Below are positions 41,046-49,895 of a stretch of 64,000 bases of DNA, piece by piece. The DNA is from Burkholderiaceae bacterium (GTDB taxonomy: Bacteria; Pseudomonadota; Gammaproteobacteria; Burkholderiales; Burkholderiaceae_C), in NCBI GenBank assembly GCA_019745555.1, contig JAIESX010000011.1:18628-82627 (forward strand), given 5' to 3'. The notes beneath the pieces are model-generated. The model searched no databases and was not told where the DNA came from. It worked only from the letters and a program-made list of their open reading frames with translations. The position numbers and the translations under genes were made by a program. Numbering within the stretch: position 1 is the stretch's first letter; every line of letters begins with the position of its first letter.

Positions 41046-42650
41046 ATGCAAGAATCCAAGCCTATGCCCGCGACCCCTGACGCTCTGGAGCCTGCCGCGA
41101 CGGCCGACGCTTCGGTCTCGCTCGCGCACGCGGACGCCTTGCCGCCGGGCACGCAACTGGCCGAGTTCGAGATCCAGGGCCTGCTCGGCGTCGGAGGCTT
41201 CGGCCTGGTCTACCGTGCCTACGACCACTCCCTGCACCGTACGGTGGCGATCAAGGAGTACATGCCGGCGGCCCTGGCTGCTCGGCCCCGGGGGCTGAGC
41301 CTGTCGATCCGCTCCTCGACCGACCAGGAAACCTACGATTCCGGGCTCAGGTCCTTCATGGCCGAGGCGCGCCTGCTGGCGCAGTTCGACCATCCCTCGC
41401 TGGTGAAGGTCTACCGCTTCTGGGAAGCGAACAACACGGCCTATATGGTCATGCCGCTGTACAAGGGCGTCACCCTGAAGCAGGCGCGGGCGCAGATGAG
41501 CGCGCCGCCGCCCGAGGACTGGTTGCGCACCGTGCTCTGGTCCATCCTGCAGGCCCTGCAGGTGCTGCACGAGCGCGACACCCTGCACCGCGACGTCTCG
41601 CCCGACAACATCTTCCTGCAGGACGCAGGGCCTCCGGTGCTGCTGGACCTGGGCGCGGCCCGGCGCGCCATCACGGACCGTTCACGCAAGCTCACCGCCA
41701 TCCTCAAGGTCAACTATGCGCCCATCGAGCAGTACGCCGAGGCGGACGATCTCAAGCAGGGACCCTGGAGCGATCTTTACGCCCTGGCAGCCGTGGTGTA
41801 CGGCTGCCTGCGCAACGATCCGCCGCTGCCGGCCACGACGCGCGCGGTGAGCGACAGCATGCCTTCGATGGAGAGTGTGGCGGCCACCCTGGACACGCAT
41901 TTCGGCTTGCGCTATTCCTCCGCCTTTGTGCAGGCCATCGAGCATGCCCTGGTCGTGCAGCCGGCGCAGCGGGTCCGAAGCGTGGGTGATTTCATCGCGG
42001 AGATGGGGTTGCAGGCGCCGTCCGGACTGGTCAAGTTTGACTGGCGTGCTGCCCTGCCAGGGGCTTTGAGGCCCGATCCGTCGGTGGCGGTGCGGGAGAG
42101 CACGGGCGCGCAGACCACGGTCCAGAACCTCGCCCAGACCCTGCCGGCGGAGAGTCTCGCATCCACCACAGCGTCGACTCCTGCCGCGCCCGCTCCGGTG
42201 GCGACCGGGCCATCGCGCCGGCGGGCACGACGCGGGCTGGTTCTCGGTCTGCTGCTCGTGGTCCTGCTGTCTGCCGTGGTCTGGGTCTATGAGGCCGCAT
42301 GGCGCGATACGCTGGTGGTGGAGGCTCCCGATCGCCCCGCCGTGCCGCTGATCGCCGCACCCCCGCCGCCCGTTGCAGAGGAGGCGCCGCCACCGCCGGC
42401 CGAGGAGGCGCAGGCGGGTCCTCCAGCGACCGTCGCTGCAACAGTTCCCCCGCTGTCGCCCAGACCGGCAGGCCCCGTCGCCGCAAGCCGTGCCGCCCCC
42501 AAACCGGCAGCGGCGCCCAAGGAGTTGTGTGCGAGTGCTAGCTTCTGGCGAAAACCAGTCTGCCTGTTCCGCGAATGCCTCAAGCCTGAGAACACGAACC
42601 ACCCGACCTGCGTGGAGAGCCGGCAGCGCAGTCATCCTTCAGCGGACTGA
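41046..42650 (+). CDS. Membrane Ser/Thr protein kinase with cysteine tail (copy 2)
   Basis: 534-residue paralogue of the preceding kinase, separated from it by 76 bases. The catalytic numbering is the same (Lys70, HRDVSPDN at 181-188, DLG at 201-203), and the block from residue 31 through the glycine loop is nearly identical. The kinase domains remain similar, but the juxtamembrane and linker regions have diverged in sequence and length. One transmembrane helix lies at about 403-423. The tail keeps four cysteines at 495, 506, 511 and 522 with the same 10-4-10 spacing and the pattern ELCA.ASF...P.CL..EC.K.EN. Both genes begin with the same CCATGCAAGAATC string, so the duplication included the start region. 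Confidence 0.9.
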   Translation: MQESKPMPATPDALEPAATADASVSLAHADALPPGTQLAEFEIQGLLGVGGFGLVYRAYDHSLHRTVAIKEYMPAALAARPRGLSLSIRSSTDQETYDSGLRSFMAEARLLAQFDHPSLVKVYRFWEANNTAYMVMPLYKGVTLKQARAQMSAPPPEDWLRTVLWSILQALQVLHERDTLHRDVSPDNIFLQDAGPPVLLDLGAARRAITDRSRKLTAILKVNYAPIEQYAEADDLKQGPWSDLYALAAVVYGCLRNDPPLPATTRAVSDSMPSMESVAATLDTHFGLRYSSAFVQAIEHALVVQPAQRVRSVGDFIAEMGLQAPSGLVKFDWRAALPGALRPDPSVAVRESTGAQTTVQNLAQTLPAESLASTTASTPAAPAPVATGPSRRRARRGLVLGLLLVVLLSAVVWVYEAAWRDTLVVEAPDRPAVPLIAAPPPPVAEEAPPPPAEEAQAGPPATVAATVPPLSPRPAGPVAASRAAPKPAAAPKELCASASFWRKPVCLFRECLKPENTNHPTCVESRQRSHPSAD

Positions 42651-42706
42651 AACAGGGCTGGCGGCGCCCTGCGGGCAGATAGCGCGGCGTTGGGGTCGCA
42701 AATTTG

Positions 42707-42712
42707 TATAAT
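42707..42712 (+). promoter_or_regulatory. Promoter -10 box of rplM-rpsI
   Basis: A perfect TATAAT lies about 125 bases before the rplM start; no good -35 box is visible. The implied leader can form two stem-loops: CTTCGC (42719-42724) with GCGAAG (42745-42750), and GTTCC with GGAAC (42772-42788). Such a leader may be the site where L13 represses its own operon. Confidence 0.55.
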
Positions 42713-42837
42713 GGCAGGCTTCGCAGCGCTTTTGTGGCCCCGCGGCGAAGTCTGGATTTCCCACCTAAGAGGTTCCCGACAGAGGAACACCGACCGTGGA
42801 AAAGGGCCCGCCAAACCAACTCTGTAGAGAGAAACTC

Positions 42838-43269
42838 ATGACCAAAACGATCAGCGCCAAACCCGCTGACGTGAAGCACGAGTGGTTTGTGATTGACGCC
42901 ACCGATAAGGTGCTCGGACGGGTAGCCAGCGAAGTTGCCCTCCGTCTGCGCGGCAAGCACAAGGCCATTTACACGCCTCACGTCGATACCGGTGACTTCA
43001 TTGTCGTCGTCAACGCAGCCAAGCTGCGCGTGACCGGCACCAAGTCGCTCGACAAGATCTATTACCGCCACTCGGGCTTCCCGGGCGGCATCTACGCCAC
43101 CAACTTCCGCGACATGCAGGCCAAGCACCCCGGCCGCGCGCTGGAGAAGGCCGTCAAAGGCATGCTGCCCAAGGGTCCCCTGGGCTACGCCATGATCAAG
43201 AAACTCAAGGTGTATGGCGGTGCCGAGCATCCCCACACCGCCCAGCAGCCCAAGCCGCTGGAAATCTAA
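42838..43269 (+). CDS. rplM: Ribosomal protein L13
   Basis: 143-residue 50S subunit protein, the normal length. Signatures include [38 protein letters not shown] and [16 protein letters not shown]. The ATG is preceded by GAGAGAAA; an in-frame extension of 14 codons upstream is not part of L13. It is followed 12 bases later by rpsI, the near-universal pairing in bacteria. The leader is long and foldable, which fits the L13 autoregulation described for E. coli. Confidence 0.98.
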   Translation: MTKTISAKPADVKHEWFVIDATDKVLGRVASEVALRLRGKHKAIYTPHVDTGDFIVVVNAAKLRVTGTKSLDKIYYRHSGFPGGIYATNFRDMQAKHPGRALEKAVKGMLPKGPLGYAMIKKLKVYGGAEHPHTAQQPKPLEI

Positions 43270-43281
43270 AGGAGCCTTGAG

Positions 43282-43674
43282 ATGATTGGTGAATGGAACA
43301 ATGGCACCGGCCGTCGCAAATCCAGCGTCGCCCGCGTGTTTCTGAAAAAAGGCACCGGCAAGATCACGGTCAACGGCAAGGATATCCAGGAATATTTCGG
43401 CCGCGAGACCTCGATCATGATCGCCAAGCAGCCGCTGCTGCTGACCAACCACGCCGAGACCTTCGACGTGCAGGTCAATGTGCACGGTGGTGGTGAGTCC
43501 GGCCAGGCCGGCGCGACCCGCCACGGCATCACGCGTGCGCTGATCGACTACGATGCGTCGCTCAAGCCCGTGCTGTCGCAGGCCGGCTTCGTGACCCGCG
43601 ACGCCCGTGAGGTCGAGCGCAAGAAGGTCGGTCTGCACTCCGCACGCCGCCGCAAGCAGTTCAGCAAGCGCTAA
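43282..43674 (+). CDS. rpsI: Ribosomal protein S9
   Basis: 130-residue 30S protein with the standard features: [13 protein letters not shown] at the N terminus, [15 protein letters not shown], and the basic C-terminal tail ending RRRKQFSKR that reaches the P-site tRNA. It has a strong ribosome site (AAAGGAG) and ends 42 bases before an intrinsic terminator. Confidence 0.98.
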   Translation: MIGEWNNGTGRRKSSVARVFLKKGTGKITVNGKDIQEYFGRETSIMIAKQPLLLTNHAETFDVQVNVHGGGESGQAGATRHGITRALIDYDASLKPVLSQAGFVTRDAREVERKKVGLHSARRRKQFSKR

Positions 43675-43715
43675 GCCTGTCCGTTGCCTGCGAGGGCAAC
43701 AAACTGTTGCAAAAG

Positions 43716-43755
43716 CAGGGCCGCCGGGATGGAAATTCCGGCGGCCCTGTTCTTT
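43716..43755 (+). terminator. Intrinsic terminator of rplM-rpsI
   Basis: A perfect 12-base stem (CAGGGCCGCCGG paired with CCGGCGGCCCTG) closes a ten-base loop and is followed by TTCTTT. It lies just after rpsI and before the DUF6776 gene. Confidence 0.85.
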
Positions 43756-43778
43756 GCGGCTGCTAGACTCGTCAGCTT

Positions 43779-44507
43779 ATGCGAATGCGTCTGCTACTCC
43801 GCCGCCTGACGGTCAGCGCGCCGCGCATGTCCGTGCGCAGTGCCTTGCCCTGGCCCTTGCGCTGGATTGGTGCTGCGGTGGTGCTCGGCTTCTGTGCGGC
43901 CATTGGCCTGTGGGCCTTCGAGTTCGGCAAGGAGATTGCCGGCATCGACGACAACCGGATCCTGGATCTCACCCGCCTGGAACGCGAGGTGGTGGACCTG
44001 CAGCGCCAGCTGGACACCATGAAGGAAGAGCGCGACAAGGCGCTGGCCCTGGCCAATACCTCGACCACGCTGATGACGGCCGAGAAGGCCGCGCAGGAGA
44101 GTCTGTCGGCGCTGAACAAGCAGCTCGAGGCCGACAACCAGCGTCTGCGCGACGATCTCGGCTTCTTCGAGAAACTCATCCCGACCGTGGGCACCGAGGC
44201 CCTGGCCATCCGCGGCCTGCAGGCCGAGGTGCAGGACGGTCGTCAGGTCAAATGGCAGGTGCTCGTGATCCAGCCCCTGAAGAACGCCCCCGAATTCAAC
44301 GGCCGGCTCGAGCTCAGCTTTACCGGCCTGCAGGCCGGACGGCCCTGGTCCTCGACCTTGCCCGAGGGGCCGCAAACGATTAAGCTGCGCCAGTACGCCC
44401 GTGCCGAGGGTGTGTTCGATCTACCGCCCCAGACCATGCTCAAGGGCGTCAGTGTCAAGGTCATGGATGGCAATGTGGTCAAGGCCGTCCAGTCGATCAA
44501 GTTGTAA
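43779..44507 (+). CDS. Membrane-anchored coiled-coil protein (DUF6776 type)
   Basis: 242-residue inner-membrane protein. A basic N terminus leads into one transmembrane helix (about 28-48), then a coiled coil (about 62-140, LEREVVDLQRQLDTMKEERDK) and a C-terminal beta-rich domain ending in VKVMDGNVVKAVQSIKL. I recognise it as the DUF6776 type that accompanies bactofilin in many beta- and gammaproteobacteria; biochemical function is unknown. The bactofilin gene starts 23 bases later. A role as membrane partner of the bactofilin polymer is an inference from this conserved linkage. Confidence 0.78.
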   Translation: MRMRLLLRRLTVSAPRMSVRSALPWPLRWIGAAVVLGFCAAIGLWAFEFGKEIAGIDDNRILDLTRLEREVVDLQRQLDTMKEERDKALALANTSTTLMTAEKAAQESLSALNKQLEADNQRLRDDLGFFEKLIPTVGTEALAIRGLQAEVQDGRQVKWQVLVIQPLKNAPEFNGRLELSFTGLQAGRPWSSTLPEGPQTIKLRQYARAEGVFDLPPQTMLKGVSVKVMDGNVVKAVQSIKL

Positions 44508-44530
44508 CCAGGCCTGTTGGGGAAATCCAG

Positions 44531-44926
44531 ATGTTCAACCAGAAAAAGCAGCCCGCCATCCGCAGTCTGATTGCAGACGGCAACCATATCGAAGGCCATG
44601 TGCATTTCACCGACGGCTTGCGCGTTGACGGTTCGGTGGTCGGCGACGTGCGATCGAGCGAGGACAAGAACAGCATTCTGGTGATCTCCGAGACCGCCTC
44701 GATCACCGGTGAGGTGCACGCTGACCACATCATCGTCAACGGCACGGTCAAGGGGCCGGTCTATGCCCGCCGCATGCTGGAGCTCCAGCCCAAGGCGCGT
44801 ATCGAAGGCGATGTCTACTACACCTCGCTGGAAATGCACCAGGGCGCCATCATCGCCGGCCTGCTGCGGCCGACGCCGTCGATGATGGAAGACAAACCCA
44901 CGCTCAAGCTCGCCGCAAACAACTGA
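44531..44926 (+). CDS. Bactofilin (polymer-forming cytoskeletal protein)
   Basis: 131-residue bactofilin. The central right-handed beta-helix repeat is visible in the hydrophobic-glycine rhythm IEGHVHFTDGLRVDGSVVGD, VRSSEDKNSILVIS, ASITGEVHADHIIVNG and GPVYARRMLELQPKARIEGD. The short flexible termini are typical. Bactofilins self-assemble without nucleotides into filaments used for cell shape, polarity or envelope-enzyme placement. It is preceded by the DUF6776 gene and followed by erpA. An M23 peptidase gene, a class often linked to bactofilins, is about 1.6 kb away at 46530, on the other strand. Confidence 0.93.
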   Translation: MFNQKKQPAIRSLIADGNHIEGHVHFTDGLRVDGSVVGDVRSSEDKNSILVISETASITGEVHADHIIVNGTVKGPVYARRMLELQPKARIEGDVYYTSLEMHQGAIIAGLLRPTPSMMEDKPTLKLAANN

Positions 44927-45036
44927 GCCCGGGTCCTTGCAGGCCCGACAGTCGACGCGGGTACTGGTCTCATCGCTGAATTCCTGAGCGTCTTGGTGTA
45001 GTATTTGGGCAGTTTCTTACTTACCGGAGTGTTCAC

Positions 45037-45402
45037 ATGAGCGCCGTTGCCGAATCCATCCAGACCGAGATGCCCGCTCCCATCATCTTCACCGACAGCG
45101 CCGCCGCCAAGGTGGCGGATCTGATTGCCGAAGAGGGCAATCCCGATCTGAAGCTGCGCGTCTTTGTGCAGGGTGGTGGCTGCTCGGGTTTCCAGTACGG
45201 CTTCACCTTCGACGAGGTGGCCAACGAGGACGACACCACGATGACCAAGAACGGTGTGTCCTTGCTGATCGACGCCATGAGCTACCAGTACCTGCTGGGT
45301 GCCGAGATCGACTACAAGGAAGACCTGCAGGGTGCGCAGTTCGTGATCAAGAACCCCAACGCCACCACCACCTGCGGCTGCGGCTCGTCCTTCTCGGTCT
45401 GA
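45037..45402 (+). CDS. erpA: Iron-sulfur cluster insertion protein ErpA
   Basis: 121-residue A-type iron-sulfur carrier. The three cluster cysteines are present: Cys49 in [11 protein letters not shown], and Cys113 and Cys115 in [11 protein letters not shown] at the C terminus. It delivers [4Fe-4S] clusters to client enzymes; in this window ThiC (a [4Fe-4S] protein) is a possible client. The ribosome site CGGAG precedes the ATG. A possible -10 box TAGTAT is at 44999-45004. Confidence 0.95.
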   Translation: MSAVAESIQTEMPAPIIFTDSAAAKVADLIAEEGNPDLKLRVFVQGGGCSGFQYGFTFDEVANEDDTTMTKNGVSLLIDAMSYQYLLGAEIDYKEDLQGAQFVIKNPNATTTCGCGSSFSV

Positions 45403-45411
45403 GCGGCGGTT

Positions 45412-45426
45412 CCGGCCTCAGGCCGG
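45412..45426. terminator. Small hairpin at the erpA/anmK convergence
   Basis: CCGGCC and GGCCGG pair around a TCA loop at the point where the convergent erpA and anmK genes end; the loop is the anmK stop codon. There is no T tract, so termination is only a possibility. Confidence 0.35.
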
Positions 45427-46521
45427 ATAGATTGCTCCCAGTACACGGGCGCCTCGGGCGCCCGTGACGCTTTGGAGGTTGCCGGTTTCGCCGGCCACGG
45501 TCCTGCTCGCCAGCCAGGCAAAGGCAGCGGCCTCCACCTGCAGCGGCGGCAGGCCTGCTGCCTGCGAGTTCTCCACCTTCACGTTCGGCAGCCTGGCCTG
45601 CAGGCGGCGCATCAGTTCGAGGTTGAGCGCGCCGCCGCCGCAGACATGGAGCTGGCGACACGCGGGACCATGGCGGCCCAGGTCGGCCGCGCAGACGCGT
45701 GCCGTGAGTTCGGTCAGCGTGGTCTGCACGTCCTGCGCGCTGACGGCGGGGTGCGCGGCCAGATGCCGGGTCAGCCATTCGGCGTGAAAGAGGTCGCGGC
45801 CGGTGCTCTTGGGTGGGGGCTGGTCAAAGTAGGGTTCCTGCAGCAGATCGTGCAGCAGCGCCTCGTGCACACGTCCGCTGGCGGCCCACTGGCCGGCGGC
45901 ATCGTAGGCCTGGCCGGTGTGCTGCTGGCACCAGAGGTCCAGCAGCGCATTGCCCGGTCCGCAATCAAAACCCAGCACGCTGGTGTCCGTCAGCACCGAC
46001 AGATTGGAGATGCCACCTATATTCAGCACGGCCACTGACGTGCCGGCACGGCCAAAGACGGCCTGGTGGAAGGCCGGGACGAGAGGGGCGCCCTGGCCAC
46101 CTGCCGCGATGTCGCGGCTGCGGAAATCGGCGACGACGGTGATGCCCGTGAGTTCGGCCAGCAGCGCCGGGTGGTTGAGCTGCAGGGTGTAGCCCGTGCC
46201 GTCGAACAGGCCGGGGCGATGGCGCACCGTCTGGCCGTGGGCGCCGATGGCCCGGATCCTGGATGCGGGCAGGTTGCTGGTCTGCAGCAGGTCGTGGACA
46301 GCCTGCGCATAGAGCCGCGCCAGTGCGTTGGCGGCCAGCGCGGCACGATGCAGTTCGTCAGGGCCGCTCTGGTTGAGGGCCAGAAGCTCGGCACGCAGCG
46401 CCTCGGGAAAGGGGCGGTAGGCATGGGCCAGCACGCGCGGTACACCCTCGAGGTCGGTGAGCACCCCGTCCACCCCGTCCAGCGAGGTGCCGGACATCAG
46501 GCCGATGAAGTGCGCGGGCAT
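45418..46521 (-). CDS. anmK: Anhydro-N-acetylmuramic acid kinase
   Basis: 367-residue sugar kinase that opens and phosphorylates 1,6-anhydro-MurNAc during peptidoglycan recycling. Diagnostic blocks are GLMSGTSLDGVDGVL at the N terminus, GAHGQTVRHRP, LNIGGISNLSVL, FDCGPGNALLD and VCGGGALN. The ATG at 46521 gives exactly the family N terminus and leaves 8 bases to the M23 peptidase stop. The frame is open upstream into that gene but the extension is not conserved. Linkage with a cell-wall peptidase gives a coherent murein-turnover operon. Confidence 0.94.
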   Translation of the reverse strand: MPAHFIGLMSGTSLDGVDGVLTDLEGVPRVLAHAYRPFPEALRAELLALNQSGPDELHRAALAANALARLYAQAVHDLLQTSNLPASRIRAIGAHGQTVRHRPGLFDGTGYTLQLNHPALLAELTGITVVADFRSRDIAAGGQGAPLVPAFHQAVFGRAGTSVAVLNIGGISNLSVLTDTSVLGFDCGPGNALLDLWCQQHTGQAYDAAGQWAASGRVHEALLHDLLQEPYFDQPPPKSTGRDLFHAEWLTRHLAAHPAVSAQDVQTTLTELTARVCAADLGRHGPACRQLHVCGGGALNLELMRRLQARLPNVKVENSQAAGLPPLQVEAAAFAWLASRTVAGETGNLQSVTGARGARVLGAIYPA

Positions 46522-46529
46522 GCCGGGGG

Positions 46530-47915
46530 TCAGCGTGAGGCGAGCAGCAGCTCGGCGGCTGACAGCTGGCGCCGGGCCTGCTCCGCCATGCGGTTGAAGG
46601 CTGGTCGTGCGGCGGGCGAGACGGGAATCGACTCGCTGCGGCGCGCGACGGCCAGCGGGTTCTCGTGCCGGCCGTTGATGCGGAACTCGTAGTGCAGGTG
46701 CGGCCCCGTAGCCCAACCCGTGGCGCCGACGGCACCGATGGTCTGGCCTTGCTCCACGCGCTGCCCCTTGCGCACCTGGATGCGGCTCAGATGGGCGTAG
46801 ACCGTGACGTGGTTGTTGCGGTGCCGGATGAAGACCACATTGCCATAGCCACCTTGCGCCCCGGCAAAATCGACCACGCCGTCACCGACGGTGCGCACCG
46901 GCGTTCCCGTGGGCGCCGCATAGTCCACGCCCAGGTGGGCGCGCCAGGTCTGCAGGATGGGGTGGAAGCGCATCTTGAAGCCGCTGGTCACGCGCGAGAA
47001 GGCCAGTGGCGAGGCCAGGTAGGCGCGCTTGAGGCTCTGCCCATCCAGGGTGTAGTAGCCGCCACGGCCCTGGGTGGGCCGGCCCTCTTCCTGGGCCCCG
47101 GCACTGGCCTCGTTGAACCACATGGCCTGGTAGGTCTTGCCGGCGTTGGTGAACTCGGCGCTGAGCACACGGCCGGCGCGCAGCGGCTCGCCGTCGCCTT
47201 CAAGTACTTCATAGACCACTGAGTAGCGGTCACCCTTGCGCAGCTCGCGGTGAAAGTCGATGTCGCCCGAGAAGATTTCGGCCAGCTGGATGGCCACCAC
47301 GTCAGGGATGCCTGCCTCATCGGCCGAGGCGAAGAGCGAGCTGTCGATGGTCGCGCTGGAGATACGTACCGAGGCCGTCAGCGGCGCGGTCTCGAGTCGT
47401 GAGCGGAAACCCTGCTCCGAACGCTCGATCACCAGGCGCTGGAAGGTTCCGTCGTCGTCCGGGCTCCAGCGTGCGGTCAGGCCCAGCAGGGTGTTGCGCT
47501 CGCTGGCCTCGGCACTGAGCAGGCGACCGGTGCGGCCCAGCAGATGGCGATGCACCAGCGCATCGCGGCGCAGGAAGCTGGCCGCCTGGGGATCATCCAG
47601 GCCCAGGCGACGCAGCAGGGTCTCGGCCGTGTCGTTGGCGCGCGAGCTGTCTGACCGGTAGAGGCTGTAGCGATGCACCTCCAGGGCTGCCGCCTGGTCC
47701 TGCACGGGCAGGGGCGTGACAGATTCGCTGACCTCGTGCACCGGCAGGCGGGCCGCATCGGGCGCCAGCGTGACAACCGCCGCCGCGATGGCGTAGGCGC
47801 CGCCGCCGAGCAGGACCACGGAGAGCAGGGCAGGTCCCAGATGGCGCGGCCGGTGCTGAACCCAGTGGCGCACTTGGGCCAGGGCGGGTTCCAGGGCGGC
47901 GGGCAGCTTGATCAT
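46530..47915 (-). CDS. Membrane-anchored M23 peptidoglycan peptidase
   Basis: 461-residue envelope protein. One transmembrane helix near residues 22-48 ([19 protein letters not shown]) anchors it. A middle region carries LysM/OapA-like and linker sequence. The C-terminal LytM domain has its zinc ligands in [11 protein letters not shown] and HLHYEF, so it is probably an active endopeptidase. Close relatives are MepM-like enzymes that cut peptide crosslinks. A TTG codon directly precedes the ATG at 47915; the ATG is the likelier start. It is divergent from tyrS and transcribed with anmK. Confidence 0.92.
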   Translation of the reverse strand: MIKLPAALEPALAQVRHWVQHRPRHLGPALLSVVLLGGGAYAIAAAVVTLAPDAARLPVHEVSESVTPLPVQDQAAALEVHRYSLYRSDSSRANDTAETLLRRLGLDDPQAASFLRRDALVHRHLLGRTGRLLSAEASERNTLLGLTARWSPDDDGTFQRLVIERSEQGFRSRLETAPLTASVRISSATIDSSLFASADEAGIPDVVAIQLAEIFSGDIDFHRELRKGDRYSVVYEVLEGDGEPLRAGRVLSAEFTNAGKTYQAMWFNEASAGAQEEGRPTQGRGGYYTLDGQSLKRAYLASPLAFSRVTSGFKMRFHPILQTWRAHLGVDYAAPTGTPVRTVGDGVVDFAGAQGGYGNVVFIRHRNNHVTVYAHLSRIQVRKGQRVEQGQTIGAVGATGWATGPHLHYEFRINGRHENPLAVARRSESIPVSPAARPAFNRMAEQARRQLSAAELLLASR

Positions 47916-48045
47916 CAATCGACAGGTCCAGGCGGGGCGGGGTGAGCAACGGAAGCGGTCCCGATGGCCGGGCCACTTAAAATCTGGACCTCCGGGGACG
48001 CCCCAAGTATATCGGCCTGTTCGCGGGCCACTGCGAAAAATCCTT

Positions 48046-49290
48046 ATGAATCAAGCTTCTGTGTCGACTTTTCCCGTCACCGACCGGGTCCTCGAGGCGC
48101 TGGCCGTGACGCAGCGAGGCTGCGAGGAACTGATCCCCGAGGCCGACTGGGTGCAGAAGCTGGCCCGTTCCGAAGCCACCAAGACGCCGTTGCGCATCAA
48201 GCTGGGCCTGGACCCGACCGCGCCCGACATCCACATCGGCCACACCGTGGTGCTCAACAAGATGCGCCAGCTGCAGGATCTGGGTCATCAGGTCATCTTT
48301 CTCATCGGCGATTTCACCAGCCTGATCGGCGACCCCTCGGGCCGCAACAGCACGCGTCCGCCACTCACGTCCGAGCAGATCAAGGCCAATGCCGAGACCT
48401 ATTACAAGCAGGCCAGCCTGGTGCTGGATCCGGCAAAGACCGAGATCCGCTACAACAGCGAGTGGAGTCTGCCGCTGGGCTCCATGGGCATGATCCAGCT
48501 CGCGGCCAAGTACACCGTGGCGCGCATGATGGAGCGCAACGATTTTCACGACCGGTTCAAGGCCGGCAGCCCGATCTCGGTGCACGAATTCCTCTACCCG
48601 TTGATGCAGGGCTACGACTCGGTGGCGCTCAAAAGCGACCTCGAGCTCGGTGGCACCGACCAGAAGTTCAACCTGCTCATGGGGCGGCATCTGCAGATCG
48701 AATATGGCCAGGAGCCACAGTGCATCCTGACCATGCCGCTGCTCGAGGGTCTGGACGGCGTGGACAAGATGTCCAAGTCCAAGAACAACTACATCGGCAT
48801 CACCGAGGACGCCAACACCATGTTCGCCAAAGTGCTGTCCATCAGCGACACGCTCATGTGGCGCTGGTACACGCTGCTGTCCTTCCGCTCGCTGGCCGAG
48901 ATCGAGGCCCTCCAGCGCGAGGTCGAGGGCGGGCGCAATCCCAAGGACGCCAAGGTCATGCTGGCCAAGGAGATCACGGCGCGCTTCCATAGCGCCGCGG
49001 CGGCGGATGCGGCCGAGCAGGACTTCATCCTGCGCAGCAAGGGCGGCATCCCCGAGGAGATCGAGGAGCAGACCCTGAGGCTGGAGGGCGGTCCCATCGG
49101 CATTGCGGCCCTGCTCAAGCAGACGGGACTGGTGGCCTCGTCCGGCGAAGGTAATCGCCTGATCGATGGCGGTGGCGTGCGGTTGGACGCCGTGGCCATC
49201 AGCGACAAGGGCCTCAAGCTGGGCGCGGGCAGCTACGTGCTGCAGGTGGGCAAGCGCAAGTTCAAGCGGGTGATCCTCACCGGGACTTGA
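48046..49290 (+). CDS. tyrS: Tyrosyl-tRNA synthetase
   Basis: 414-residue class I aminoacyl-tRNA synthetase. The HIGH motif is His63-Ile-Gly-His66 and the KMSKS motif is intact at 241-245. The C terminus is a short S4-like RNA-binding domain ([15 protein letters not shown]). Length and motif spacing fit the TyrZ-type branch found in many betaproteobacteria. The ATG at 48046 is chosen because the in-frame upstream extension overlaps the divergent promoter region. Confidence 0.96.
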   Translation: MNQASVSTFPVTDRVLEALAVTQRGCEELIPEADWVQKLARSEATKTPLRIKLGLDPTAPDIHIGHTVVLNKMRQLQDLGHQVIFLIGDFTSLIGDPSGRNSTRPPLTSEQIKANAETYYKQASLVLDPAKTEIRYNSEWSLPLGSMGMIQLAAKYTVARMMERNDFHDRFKAGSPISVHEFLYPLMQGYDSVALKSDLELGGTDQKFNLLMGRHLQIEYGQEPQCILTMPLLEGLDGVDKMSKSKNNYIGITEDANTMFAKVLSISDTLMWRWYTLLSFRSLAEIEALQREVEGGRNPKDAKVMLAKEITARFHSAAAADAAEQDFILRSKGGIPEEIEEQTLRLEGGPIGIAALLKQTGLVASSGEGNRLIDGGGVRLDAVAISDKGLKLGAGSYVLQVGKRKFKRVILTGT

Positions 49291-49409
49291 TTTTTTCGCC
49301 TGTCTGCACTGCAATGGCGGCCGGGGCCTGTCCTAGTGGAAACACGGGGGAGGGTACTGCCGGTGCGGTGAAATAATCCGCGGACCACAAAAAGCAGAGG
49401 TTGGGCGGC

Positions 49410-49892
49410 ATGGATACGCAAGCGATCTATCGAAAATCCGAAAAAGGGGCGGAGGCCATCGCGACCCGTGGTCATGGCGTGGGCGGCAAGCAGCGCATGC
49501 TGCTCATCCTCGTCGACGGGAAGAAGACGGCCGAGGAACTGATCAAACTGGCTGCCGGGATGGGCGAGTCAGCCCAGCTGCTGCAGCAACTCGAAGCCGA
49601 TGGTCTGATCGAGTTGGTCGCCAGCGCCGCCCCGGCCAAGCCGGCGGCGGCCGCGGCCGGCCTGCCCGCAGGTGTGGATCTGGGCAAGGCCAGGGTACTG
49701 GCGACCCGGCTGCTTGCCGAGCAGTTGGGTCCGCTGGCCGACGAGCTGGCGATCCGGCTCGAAGCCGCCAAGGACATGCCCCAGTTCGTCGAGGTGATGA
49801 AGCGGGCTTACACGGTGATGCGCGAGGTCAAGGGCCAGGCGGCGGCCGATCGTTTTGGCGCCGAAGTCGAAGCCCAGATGCAGAAGGCCTGA
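49410..49892 (+). CDS. Uncharacterised protein with predicted winged-helix N terminus
   Basis: 160-residue protein that I do not recognise. Residues 1-68 look like a small winged-helix domain (IYRKSEKGAEAI, KQRMLLILVDGKKTAEEL, LLQQLEADGLIEL). An Ala/Pro linker follows (about 70-88), and then a helical C-terminal half (LGKARVLATRLLAEQLGPLADEL and so on). There is no signal peptide or membrane segment. The ATG at 49410 follows tyrS by 119 bases, and the gene converges with the M61 peptidase at a three-base gap. A DNA-binding or phospho-signalling output role is only a guess. Confidence 0.7.
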   Translation: MDTQAIYRKSEKGAEAIATRGHGVGGKQRMLLILVDGKKTAEELIKLAAGMGESAQLLQQLEADGLIELVASAAPAKPAAAAAGLPAGVDLGKARVLATRLLAEQLGPLADELAIRLEAAKDMPQFVEVMKRAYTVMREVKGQAAADRFGAEVEAQMQKA

Positions 49893-49895
49893 GCC

